Shown: positions 1 through 6,783 of the stretch, piece after piece
How the letters are laid out: each line of letters starts with the position of its first letter
Position numbering within the stretch: the first letter of the stretch is position 1
Assembly: GCA_018695085.1 (NCBI GenBank)
Contig: JABHOU010000144.1
Location: forward strand, 1 to 14,065
Length of the DNA: 14,065 bases
Reading direction: 5' to 3'
Source of the DNA: Opitutia bacterium
GTDB lineage: Bacteria > Verrucomicrobiota > Verrucomicrobiia > Opitutales > Seribacteraceae
The notes under the pieces: generated by a model
What the model saw: the letters and a program-made list of their open reading frames with translations, nothing else
Databases searched by the model: none
What the model was told of the DNA's origin: nothing
Translations under genes and position numbers: made by a program

Positions 1-1045
1 GGAAACGGAACACCTATTTCGCGCGGCCTACCTGCCTGTAGTTTCCAAGGGCTCAATTGGCTTGTTTTGCAATCCCCGGCAAGCATCACTTTCTTTTAAT
101 TGGATTAAAAATGCAGGCAATCTTGCAGAAGTTATGCCAGGCAATTCATTAGCCCTGCTGAAGGATGTCAGAGATCAAGCGCTTTCCCTTCATGCCAAGC
201 TTCGTCCTGAAGAATCGGCAGAGTGGTCAAGTCGGGCAGAATCTCATCTGGCCTTCGAGGATCTTTTTCCTGATCCCCGATCAAGATGGATTCCCATTCG
301 CCTATCAAGCTTTCAATGCTTTGACAAAAAAGTTCTGACTAAAATGTTCGGCGGTGATGAAGGTGAAAGCATGATAGAGTTTGTCGATCAGAATTCAGAA
401 GTTTTCGAAGATCATTTGGGCTTTTACAAATTCCATCCTGAGGTACAGGCGATTGTCAATAGATATAAGTCGGTGAATCCAAGTGAGGAAGATGACGAAA
501 ACCTTATGGCGTTAATCACTGAAACTTGGATGCAACGAAAAAGTGACAGTGAATCCAAACGTAATGACCTAGAGGCTGAACGCGAAAACATTCATAGTGA
601 ACTTAATGGTATAGACAAAAAAATAGATACTTTGAACGGATTGAAAAAAAATCTTCTTCATAGTTTCTTGAATCCGGAGTCTCGTAAACCCAAGCGAGAG
701 ATTTCACTTTCAGTTGCACCTGTTTTGCTCATTTTGGGATTAACCACGATTGGAGTTAGCCTAGCTTTTCGGGAACTCCTCGGACCTTATCACGCTGCCG
801 CGGGTATTGCACTTGCTCTCTTCGGGTTTTTTTGGCCGTCGACTAAGTGGCAATCTCAACGACAAATCGCCGAAAGCGGAGGCATGGATCGTTTTGCAAT
901 CGAAACGCAGCAACGCATGCTCGGTCACAAGATCATGGGCTTGAGCACAAGAAAAAGTCGTCTGCGAAACTCTATTGAGGATATCGATGAAGGCATTGAG
1001 AAAATAGACGCATCCCTCCAGCAGCCTTATATATCGAACGGTTGA
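1..1045 (+). CDS. Coiled-coil membrane protein, 3' part only (function unknown)
   Basis: The frame is open from base 2 to a TGA at 1043-1045, so the gene starts left of the window. The TTG at 62 is only the first possible start inside it and need not be used. Counting from that TTG, the visible part has a soluble N-terminal region to about residue 155, a charged heptad-like segment at about 157-200, two hydrophobic stretches at about 216-236 and 244-258 that look like a transmembrane hairpin, and a second charged helix at about 284-318. The order coiled coil, membrane hairpin, coiled coil recalls membrane-remodelling or sensor proteins such as dynamin-like GTPases, but any nucleotide-binding domain would lie outside the window and I recognise no family. 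Its last 19 bases overlap the end of the convergent vsr gene. The sequence is A+T-richer than the metabolic genes to the right, which suggests accessory DNA. Confidence 0.75.
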   Translation, partial: ETEHLFRAAYLPVVSKGSIGLFCNPRQASLSFNWIKNAGNLAEVMPGNSLALLKDVRDQALSLHAKLRPEESAEWSSRAESHLAFEDLFPDPRSRWIPIRLSSFQCFDKKVLTKMFGGDEGESMIEFVDQNSEVFEDHLGFYKFHPEVQAIVNRYKSVNPSEEDDENLMALITETWMQRKSDSESKRNDLEAERENIHSELNGIDKKIDTLNGLKKNLLHSFLNPESRKPKREISLSVAPVLLILGLTTIGVSLAFRELLGPYHAAAGIALALFGFFWPSTKWQSQRQIAESGGMDRFAIETQQRMLGHKIMGLSTRKSRLRNSIEDIDEGIEKIDASLQQPYISNG

Positions 1046-1461
1046 ACAATTTCATTGGCAAGTTCTAGTAATTTCTTTGTACGACGAGAAGTCTTATCAA
1101 TTTCACATTCCCACACTAAGCATACCTTCCACTTCGCTTTTTTCAGAAGGCTAAGGTTTTTTTGATCGCGGGCAATATTTCTCTCGAACTTGGATTGCCA
1201 GAAATCTACACGCGTCGATGGCATGGTCGCACGCGGACAACCTTTGTGCCGGTGCCAAAAGCATCCATTCACAAATACTACGCATCTGTGTTTCGGCAGA
1301 ACAACATCAGGTCGTCCGGGTAGCTTTTTTTCATGAATTTTAAAGCGAAACCCGAGTCCATGAAGGTATGAGCGGACGATCAATTCGGGTTTTGTGTTCT
1401 TTGATCCGACTCGACTCATGACATATGATCGTTGTTCTTCGGAGAAAATGTCACCAGCCAT
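1027..1461 (-). CDS. vsr: Very short patch repair (Vsr) endonuclease
   Basis: Vsr enzymes nick DNA 5' of the T in T:G mismatches left when 5-methylcytosine deaminates, starting very short patch repair. The 144-residue length is normal for the family. The characteristic features are present in order: an N-terminal segment with MSRVGSKNTKPE (E26), LPGRPDVVLP with the catalytic Asp D52, the zinc and active-site block NGCFWHRHKGC (C67, H70, H72, C75), and the late VWECE segment with C119. The position matching the second active-site His of E. coli Vsr (His64) is Asn here, a difference I believe occurs in other homologues. The usual partner, a cytosine-C5 methyltransferase, is not in the window. 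The gene lies 63 bases downstream of the MarR gene on the same strand, and its 3' end overlaps the left-edge gene by 19 bases. The start is ATG without a clear Shine-Dalgarno. Confidence 0.93.
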   Translation of the reverse strand: MAGDIFSEEQRSYVMSRVGSKNTKPELIVRSYLHGLGFRFKIHEKKLPGRPDVVLPKHRCVVFVNGCFWHRHKGCPRATMPSTRVDFWQSKFERNIARDQKNLSLLKKAKWKVCLVWECEIDKTSRRTKKLLELANEIVQPFDI

Positions 1462-1524
1462 AATTACAAAAGACTTTTCATGCAGTTGATGCTTTCTCTC
1501 GTTGCCCGTTATGGAATCATGTTT

Positions 1525-1962
1525 CTACTTGTCCTTCCTTAGGTTTTCGTTCACTCGAATCAAGGTGTCAAGCAATCGACTTGATTGGTCTTTCGGAAAA
1601 CAGGACATGGATTTCATTTGTAGTTCTAGTGCAAGAGTTCGAGAACGCACATAAATTGATTCGCCTCTCGGAGTCAGGCTCATGACTTTCCGTCGAGAGT
1701 CATGCCTGTCTCTCTCTCTCTCGATCAATTCAAGTGCCTCGAGCCTATCCACTAAGTCCGCAATATTGTTTTGGTTGCTTGCCGTGAGTTCTGCTAAATC
1801 GCACTGAGAGAGTGAGGACTTCTTGTATTCCGAAAGCCAGCGTAGAATCGTGAATTGAACTGGAGTTAAGCCCGTTTCCCGCAATAGTTCACGGAAGGAT
1901 TTATTGAGGGAGAACCATGCCGTTCGCAAAAGGACGGGAAAGCGATGCTCTTCATCCAACAT
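1525..1962 (-). CDS. MarR-family transcriptional regulator
   Basis: A dimeric winged-helix DNA-binding regulator of 145 residues, the typical MarR length. The winged helix-turn-helix spans about residues 33-100: LTPVQFTILRWL, then the helix-turn-helix with the recognition helix around SNQNNIADLVDRLEAL (62-77), then the wing RDRHDSRRKVMSLTPRG, which matches the family's D-x-R-...-L-T-x-x-G signature. The flanking helices at both ends would form the dimer interface. MarR proteins usually repress their own or a neighbouring gene and are released by small aromatic ligands or oxidation; the effector here is unknown. The gene follows the sugar-dehydrogenase-like gene on the same strand after a 174-base gap, so it probably has its own promoter, and it could be co-transcribed with vsr 63 bases downstream. 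The ATG start lacks an obvious Shine-Dalgarno. Confidence 0.9.
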   Translation of the reverse strand: MLDEEHRFPVLLRTAWFSLNKSFRELLRETGLTPVQFTILRWLSEYKKSSLSQCDLAELTASNQNNIADLVDRLEALELIERERDRHDSRRKVMSLTPRGESIYVRSRTLALELQMKSMSCFPKDQSSRLLDTLIRVNENLRKDK

Positions 1963-1975
1963 TGATAAAGCAGTT

Positions 1976-2102
1976 AGTCACTTAATTGGTTTTTCTCCGT
2001 AAGGTGCGGCAAATCAAATCGGAACCTCGACTTCAGCGGCAAAAGGAAAGCGGGAGAATTCTTTTGAAGTGGAAGGCTTATAACGAAGCTAATTGAGTAA
2101 CT
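1976..2102. promoter_or_regulatory. Candidate operator pair upstream of the MarR gene
   Basis: A 13-base element at 1976-1988, read on the minus strand as CAATTAAGTGACT, reappears on the plus strand at 2090-2102 as TAATTGAGTAACT, with 10 of 13 positions identical. The two copies face each other across about 100 bases in the gap ahead of the MarR gene. MarR proteins often bind A+T-rich inverted sites near their own promoter. Neither copy is itself a clean palindrome, so this may be chance in A+T-rich DNA. Confidence 0.2.
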
Positions 2103-2136
2103 TTAAGTAGAATGGGACTTGTGGATCGCAATAGTA

Positions 2137-3351
2137 TTATCTCTTTTCCGTTACTTCATAGATGGCGCCATTCCAGTCAAGTACGAGGAGTTCGCCAGTA
2201 GCTTCGTAGCAAAAGTTTACGGGCTTAAAGGAACCTTTAGTAATTTTGGCAGGGATGCCGGGTTCTTTCGTTTCACCAACTGGGTCACCTGCATGAGACC
2301 AATTAAGCTTTTTTACGTCCACAACCTTTTCTTTGGAATATTTCAGTGCCCAGAAATTGCCTGTCCCCCAATCCCCGAACAGGTAATGATCACGCAGTGT
2401 CGGTAGGTTCTTTCCTCGATAGACAATGCCACCGCTAACGCTGAGTCCAAGGGTGCGATCATATTCAAAGACGGGGTCGACGAATATTAAATCGGCGGGA
2501 GGTTCGCGGTGCTTCAGGGCAAACTTGACTGTTCCTTCCCTGAAGCTCCATCCATAGTTGCCACCCTTTTGAATGATGTTTATCTCCTCGCGTTGATTCT
2601 GGCCTACGTCTGCGCAAAAAAGCGTATTGCTGGCATGGTCCCAGTGAATCCCCCAAGGGTTACGTAAGCCGAGAGCCCAGATTTCCGCCCTGCATCCAGG
2701 TTCACCGACGAAAGGATTGTCCTTGGGAATGCCGTAAGGGAGGTCTCCCGTACGGGAATCGACGTCGATGCGAAGGATTTTACCGTAGAGAGCAAAGGTA
2801 TTTTGGGAATGATCGAGAGGGTCATTAGCTTTTCCGCCATCACCGGTGGAGAGGTACAGAAAATTGTCGGGACCAAAAACAGGATTTCCGGAATTATGAT
2901 TCCAAAAAGGTTGCGGGAGTTCCAGGAGGAGTCGCTCGTATTTTCCATCAGGCTTGGTAGGGTCCTTTTTGCTCATGCGTCTTTCCACGAGTCGACTGCG
3001 CTTGGGATTCTGCAAGGTGTAATAAAGATAAAACTTTTTGTTCTTCTTGAAATTTGGATGAAAGACGAGCCCGAGGAGACCTTCCTCGAATGCTTTCTCA
3101 ATCATGTTCATCCCCGAAAGGTCTAGAAAGATCTCCGATTCACTGGATGAACGATCCTTTGGCAGGGTTAGTATCTTCCCTCCCTGCAAGACCAGCAGTT
3201 CCTTGCCCGAACCATCAGGCATTACCACGATGCTTATGGGTTTTGGCGCATCAATCTTTTCGTAGACGCGAGAAAGTTGATAATCTACAGCAGCTTGCCC
3301 AAGTGAGAGGCAATAAAGAAAAGGAAGAAAAAGGAAGAGGTGATTTCTCAT
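2137..3351 (-). CDS. Secreted PQQ-dependent sugar dehydrogenase-like protein (glucose/sorbosone dehydrogenase family)
   Basis: A 404-residue six-bladed beta-propeller of the GSDH family, whose soluble members oxidise aldoses to lactones with PQQ in the periplasm. A signal peptide covers about residues 1-20 (hydrophobic LFLFLPFLYCLSL, then GQAA). Family blocks follow in order: EEGLLGLVFHPNF (89-101), WNHNSGNPVFGP (150-161) with H152 at the place of the catalytic His, LYLSTGDGG (165-173), LYGKILRID (188-196), IWALGLRNPWG (224-234) with R230 at the place of the PQQ-contacting Arg, ADVGQNQREEIN (247-258), GGNYGW (263-268), SGGIVYRG (306-313) and FGDWGTGNFWALK (325-337). It is last in an apparent operon, starting 58 bases after the enolase-superfamily gene. 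Secreted members of this family are abundant in Verrucomicrobiota and Planctomycetota and most have no proven substrate, so the activity is inferred. Confidence 0.9.
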   Translation of the reverse strand: MRNHLFLFLPFLYCLSLGQAAVDYQLSRVYEKIDAPKPISIVVMPDGSGKELLVLQGGKILTLPKDRSSSESEIFLDLSGMNMIEKAFEEGLLGLVFHPNFKKNKKFYLYYTLQNPKRSRLVERRMSKKDPTKPDGKYERLLLELPQPFWNHNSGNPVFGPDNFLYLSTGDGGKANDPLDHSQNTFALYGKILRIDVDSRTGDLPYGIPKDNPFVGEPGCRAEIWALGLRNPWGIHWDHASNTLFCADVGQNQREEINIIQKGGNYGWSFREGTVKFALKHREPPADLIFVDPVFEYDRTLGLSVSGGIVYRGKNLPTLRDHYLFGDWGTGNFWALKYSKEKVVDVKKLNWSHAGDPVGETKEPGIPAKITKGSFKPVNFCYEATGELLVLDWNGAIYEVTEKR

Positions 3352-3409
3352 GCTTATAAAGAATTCGAACTATATTACTTCAAAGGAAAGATTGATTCGT
3401 CAACTGCAA

Positions 3410-4525
3410 TCAAAGAGATATTCCGTACTTCTCAAAGCAGTCGGGCGTGATAGTTGTTCCCGCTCCAGGTTGCTCAGGCATACGATAACGCCCATCCTTA
3501 ACGCAGACGGGTTCCTCGAAGCAATGAAGAGTCCATGGAATGAATTCCAGTTGCTCACAGCCGGAATGGGCAATGACAGCATGAAGCTGAGCCTGCATCA
3601 TGTCGCCGTGATGGGGAGATACTGGTATATTGTGGACAAGTCCGAGATCGGCGATCTCCCAAAGTCCGGTAATTCCTCCGCATCTCGAGGCGTCGGGTTG
3701 AAGGTAGTGGACTGCTTCGGCAGTTGCAAATTCAAGAAACTGGTGACGATTGTAAAGTAATTCACCAAGGGCTATAGGTGTGTCAATCGCTTTAGCTAGT
3801 TTGGCATGCCCCCTAACGTCATCGTGCCAAAGCGGTTCCTCGAACCACGTGACGTCGAAGTCCGCGAGGCGAGAACCGTACTGAATGGCTGTCGGCAGGT
3901 CCCACTTGGCGTTAGCGTCGACCATTAAGCGGACCTTTGAACCGATTGCGGATCGAACGGCTTCTATACGCTCCAAATCCTCTTTCGGATCCGGCTTGCC
4001 CACCTTCATCTTAACTGCGGAAAAACCTTCTTCCTCAATCATGCGGCGACAGCCATCCACCAACTTCCCTTTGGATAGGTTCAGCCATCCGCAGTCAGTA
4101 TTATATGCTTCAATCGATTTCCCCGCAGAACCGCCTAAGAGATGCCAGAGAGGTTCGCCGACTGCCTTTGCCTTAATGTCCCACAAGGCAATGTCCACAG
4201 CCGAAAACGCCATTTGAGTAATCCCTCCCCGACCAACCCAGTGAGTGGGTGGATCATAGAGCAGTTTGCAATGAAGAGACCGCACCTCGCGTGGGTCCTC
4301 GCCCAGAAGGAGTGGAGCATAGACGTCGGAAATGCAAGAGGTGATTAACTTGTCGAGACTCGCTACCGCATGAGTGCCTGTGTACCCGAATCCCACAAGT
4401 CCCGAATCGGTAACGATTCGGCACCCTGGCATTCCCCAATGGCTAATCTCGTGAGTAGAGTCTGCAATCCCGCCTCCAGTTACGGGGACATGTAGCAAAA
4501 AAGGAGCGACTTCTATAATTTTCAA
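3410..4525 (-). CDS. Enolase-superfamily enzyme, mandelate racemase group (probable acid-sugar dehydratase or epimerase)
   Basis: This 371-residue protein has the two-domain enolase-superfamily fold, which removes a proton next to a carboxylate held by Mg2+. The barrel shows the mandelate-racemase set: KMKVG with the K172-x-K174 pair, D203 in VDANAKWD, E229 in WFEEPLW, E255 in ALGELLYNR, D278 in QPDASRCGGITG, H305/H306 in SPHHGD, and E327 in EQLEF. These fall about 8 residues after the matching residues of mandelate racemase (K164, K166, D195, E221, E247, D270, H297). Both Lys and His bases are present, as in racemases and many acid-sugar dehydratases; the substrate cannot be read. The start is TTG, giving the usual N-terminus MKIIEVAPFLLHVP, with AAGGA 10 bases upstream. 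A nearer ATG at 4535 is out of frame. It starts 6 bases after the lipoprotein gene and precedes the sugar-dehydrogenase-like gene. Confidence 0.9.
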   Translation of the reverse strand: MKIIEVAPFLLHVPVTGGGIADSTHEISHWGMPGCRIVTDSGLVGFGYTGTHAVASLDKLITSCISDVYAPLLLGEDPREVRSLHCKLLYDPPTHWVGRGGITQMAFSAVDIALWDIKAKAVGEPLWHLLGGSAGKSIEAYNTDCGWLNLSKGKLVDGCRRMIEEEGFSAVKMKVGKPDPKEDLERIEAVRSAIGSKVRLMVDANAKWDLPTAIQYGSRLADFDVTWFEEPLWHDDVRGHAKLAKAIDTPIALGELLYNRHQFLEFATAEAVHYLQPDASRCGGITGLWEIADLGLVHNIPVSPHHGDMMQAQLHAVIAHSGCEQLEFIPWTLHCFEEPVCVKDGRYRMPEQPGAGTTITPDCFEKYGISL

Positions 4526-4531
4526 GGAAAG

Positions 4532-5587
4532 TCATTCCTTGGAATAAACCGTCTCTACAAGCTTGCCGTCAGAATAGCGAAGCTGAGAGGCGATGCTTCC
4601 GTCTTCACTCCAAATGGTTTCAAGGCCATTCATTTTTCCGTTCACGAAATTCGCTTCATAGGACTTGAGACCATTCTCTCCCCACCAAGTCTCCGTGCCG
4701 GCTTTCTCCCCATTTGAGAAAACTGTTTTTGTAGCCTGAACGCCGTTGGAATGATAGGAATTGCTGAATCCGTGAACCAGTCCGTTCTGATAATTGGTTT
4801 CAGATTGCAGTTTCCCATCATCACCGAACAATTTCACTTTGCCAGACACCACCTCTCCAGTTATACCATCAGTCAACCTGTTCTCGGCATCATACTTGTT
4901 CCATTCTTCAAAACTCTTGGCAGAGCCTCGAAAAACAGACTGGTTGGATTCAGTTTCACGATTGGCAACTTCGGCAACTACTTTGTCGAAAGGATTTACG
5001 ATTGAGTTGACGTCGACTTCCTCGATGTCATTCCCCCACCCCTTGGCCGCTCGAACCAGTTTCCCATCCGGGTTCCACCAGTACGCGATGCCCGCACGAA
5101 AACCGCTGTCAAAGTTGGCTTGATGTTCTGGTGCCCCCGAAAGGTAAAGGCGGGTAATGCGACCATTGTACGGTTTCTCGATGGTGCGAACATAAAGTCG
5201 TTTCACTTCGACGGGTTCATTCACTATCTGCTCTTCCAGTTTGGGTTTTGACCCTTCCGCCTCCTCTCCTTCGTCGGGAACTTCAATAAGGATTTTCTTC
5301 TGCCTCTCAATGTTCTCGTATCGCTCCACGAATGTCGCGAGGTAATGAGCAGAGTTTCCGATCCAGTCGGCAGATGGGATCGGTTCGTCCACACGGGAAG
5401 GAGCAGATGGCTGGGATTGACCGGAAGGGGGAACCGGACTTAAGGCAGCATTATGTCGGTCGACCTTATCCGAGGACGAATTTGATTCGCTGTCGGGAGG
5501 CTGAATGGGCTCATCGCCGCAACCACTAAACAAGAACAAAGCGTAACATGAGATTAAGCTAAAAAGAACACAATGGGAATTTTTCAT
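4532..5587 (-). CDS. Lipoprotein with C-terminal MORN-type (YwqK-like) repeats
   Basis: The ATG at 5587 gives 351 residues. A TTG start at 5623 would place 12 residues before the signal peptide and lies inside a candidate promoter. A lipoprotein signal, hydrophobic 7-20 followed by F-S-G-C, puts the lipidated Cys at residue 23. Then comes a low-complexity Ser/Pro/Glu linker to about residue 75, and a central region with RLYVRTIEKPYNGRITRLYL. The C-terminus holds about four repeats of roughly 23 residues (about 253-344), each with an aromatic, a D/N-G turn and a second N-G turn: DDGKLQSETNYQNGLVHG, SNGVQATKTVFSNGEKAG, ENGLKSYEANFVNGKMNG, EDGSIASQLRYSDGKLVE. This is the MORN_2 pattern, often labelled YwqK-family antitoxin, but no toxin gene adjoins it. 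It is first in the run with the enolase-like and sugar-dehydrogenase-like genes. It probably sits in an envelope membrane; its binding role is unknown. Confidence 0.82.
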   Translation of the reverse strand: MKNSHCVLFSLISCYALFLFSGCGDEPIQPPDSESNSSSDKVDRHNAALSPVPPSGQSQPSAPSRVDEPIPSADWIGNSAHYLATFVERYENIERQKKILIEVPDEGEEAEGSKPKLEEQIVNEPVEVKRLYVRTIEKPYNGRITRLYLSGAPEHQANFDSGFRAGIAYWWNPDGKLVRAAKGWGNDIEEVDVNSIVNPFDKVVAEVANRETESNQSVFRGSAKSFEEWNKYDAENRLTDGITGEVVSGKVKLFGDDGKLQSETNYQNGLVHGFSNSYHSNGVQATKTVFSNGEKAGTETWWGENGLKSYEANFVNGKMNGLETIWSEDGSIASQLRYSDGKLVETVYSKE

Positions 5588-5593
5588 ATTAAC

Positions 5594-5623
5594 AGTAAAA
5601 CGAAACACTTGGCTTTGTGGCAA
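5594..5623 (-). promoter_or_regulatory. Candidate sigma70-like promoter for the lipoprotein-enolase-dehydrogenase run
   Basis: On the minus strand a -35-like TTGCCA (5623-5618; one mismatch to TTGACA) is followed after 18 bases by a -10-like TTTACT (5599-5594; two mismatches to TATAAT). Transcription would begin near 5587, at the ATG itself, giving a nearly leaderless message, consistent with the absence of a Shine-Dalgarno there. It also argues against the TTG start at 5623. Confidence 0.35.
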
Positions 5624-5679
5624 GTCGGTAAAAGCCTTCCCTCTTGCTCCTTTGCGAAGGTCTCTATTTAAGGATATGC

Positions 5680-6783
5680 ATGAAAATTACAGGTATTACC
5701 GCATATCGGGTAGAACTTCCTCTGCACGAAGGCAACTATGCATGGTCAGGTGGCAAGTCCGTTCAAGTTTTCGACAGCACCATCGTCAAAGTTGAAACGG
5801 ATTCCGGTTTATTCGGCGTGGGGGAGGTTTGTCCGCTAGGTCCTTTTTACCTGCCCGCCTACGCCGAGGGTGTGCGTACGGGAATAGGAGAGTTGGGCCC
5901 TCATCTCATCGGGCAAGACCCGACACGACTATTACCTATGAACCGTCTCATGGATGCAGCGCTCAAGGGGCATCCATATGTCAAGTCCGCTATCGATATC
6001 GCGTGCTGGGATATTCTCGGACAGGCGTCAGACCAACCGATCTGCGAACTGCTGGGTGGGCGGCATGCGGAAGACTTGATTCTGTATCGAGCTATCTCTC
6101 AGAGGTCGCCTGATGAAATGGCGACAAACGTGGCGGAATACCGAGCAGAGGGCTATACCCGATTCCAGCTTAAGGTCGGTGGCGATCCGGATGTAGACAT
6201 CGAGCGTATTCATGCCGTTGCCGAGCAGCAGCAAAGTGGGGAAAAGCTCATTGCCGACGCCAATACGGGATGGACGCAGCACGAAGCGGCGAGAGTCGCC
6301 GGCGCAGTAAAGGATCTCGACGTATACTTGGAGCAACCTTGCCTTACATACAAGGAGTGCCTCTCCATTCGTCGACGTACCGCCCTCCCCTTCGTTATGG
6401 ACGAGAACATCGACGGCTTGCCGATTTTACTTCAAGCCCATAACGACGACGCCATGGACGTGGTGAATATCAAAATTTCCAAATTCGGAGGTCTTACCAA
6501 AGCGAAACAGGCCCGCGACTTGTGCGTGGACTTGGGCATCGCCGTAACTGTTGAGGACAGTTGGGGTGGAGACCTCGTAACAGCAGCAATTGCCCATCTC
6601 GCCCAAGGCGTCCCGACTGAACTGCTCTTCACTTCGACCGACTTCAACAGTTACGTAACGGTCAGCGCCGCCGATGGTTCCCCCCAACGTGAGCGAGGCA
6701 GGATGTCAGTCTCTGGGAGACCCGGCCTAGGGGTCACCCTTAGGGAAGACGTGATCGGCGATCCTGCTTTGAAGATTACCTAG
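5680..6783 (+). CDS. Enolase-superfamily enzyme of the cis-3-hydroxyproline dehydratase / hydroxyproline-betaine epimerase type
   Basis: A 367-residue enolase-superfamily enzyme. The ATG at 5680 is preferred because AAGGA lies 5 bases upstream and it gives the normal N-terminus MKITGITAYRVELPLHEG; an in-frame TTG at 5644 would add 12 residues. The capping domain contains VGEVCPLGPFYLPAYAEG, very like the GETCPVGP block I recall from HpbD-type enzymes. Barrel residues, numbered from 5680: K165 in FQLKVGG (the first Lys of K-x-K is Gln), D193 in DANTGW, E218 in LEQPC, D241/E242 in MDENIDG, K265 in VNIKISKFGGL, and VEDSWGGD (291-298). Two opposed Lys residues fit racemisation or dehydration at a proline-type alpha carbon. 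Subgroup members handle cis-3-hydroxy-L-proline or 4-hydroxyproline betaine, marine osmolytes and collagen products, so this is the best substrate guess. It is divergent from the lipoprotein gene and overlaps the next gene tail to tail by 8 bases. Confidence 0.85.
   Translation: MKITGITAYRVELPLHEGNYAWSGGKSVQVFDSTIVKVETDSGLFGVGEVCPLGPFYLPAYAEGVRTGIGELGPHLIGQDPTRLLPMNRLMDAALKGHPYVKSAIDIACWDILGQASDQPICELLGGRHAEDLILYRAISQRSPDEMATNVAEYRAEGYTRFQLKVGGDPDVDIERIHAVAEQQQSGEKLIADANTGWTQHEAARVAGAVKDLDVYLEQPCLTYKECLSIRRRTALPFVMDENIDGLPILLQAHNDDAMDVVNIKISKFGGLTKAKQARDLCVDLGIAVTVEDSWGGDLVTAAIAHLAQGVPTELLFTSTDFNSYVTVSAADGSPQRERGRMSVSGRPGLGVTLREDVIGDPALKIT

Noticed and set aside
3350..3760. 136-codon plus-strand frame across the gap between the sugar-dehydrogenase-like and enolase-like genes
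   Set aside because: Mostly antisense to the enolase-superfamily C-terminus; no coherent domain.
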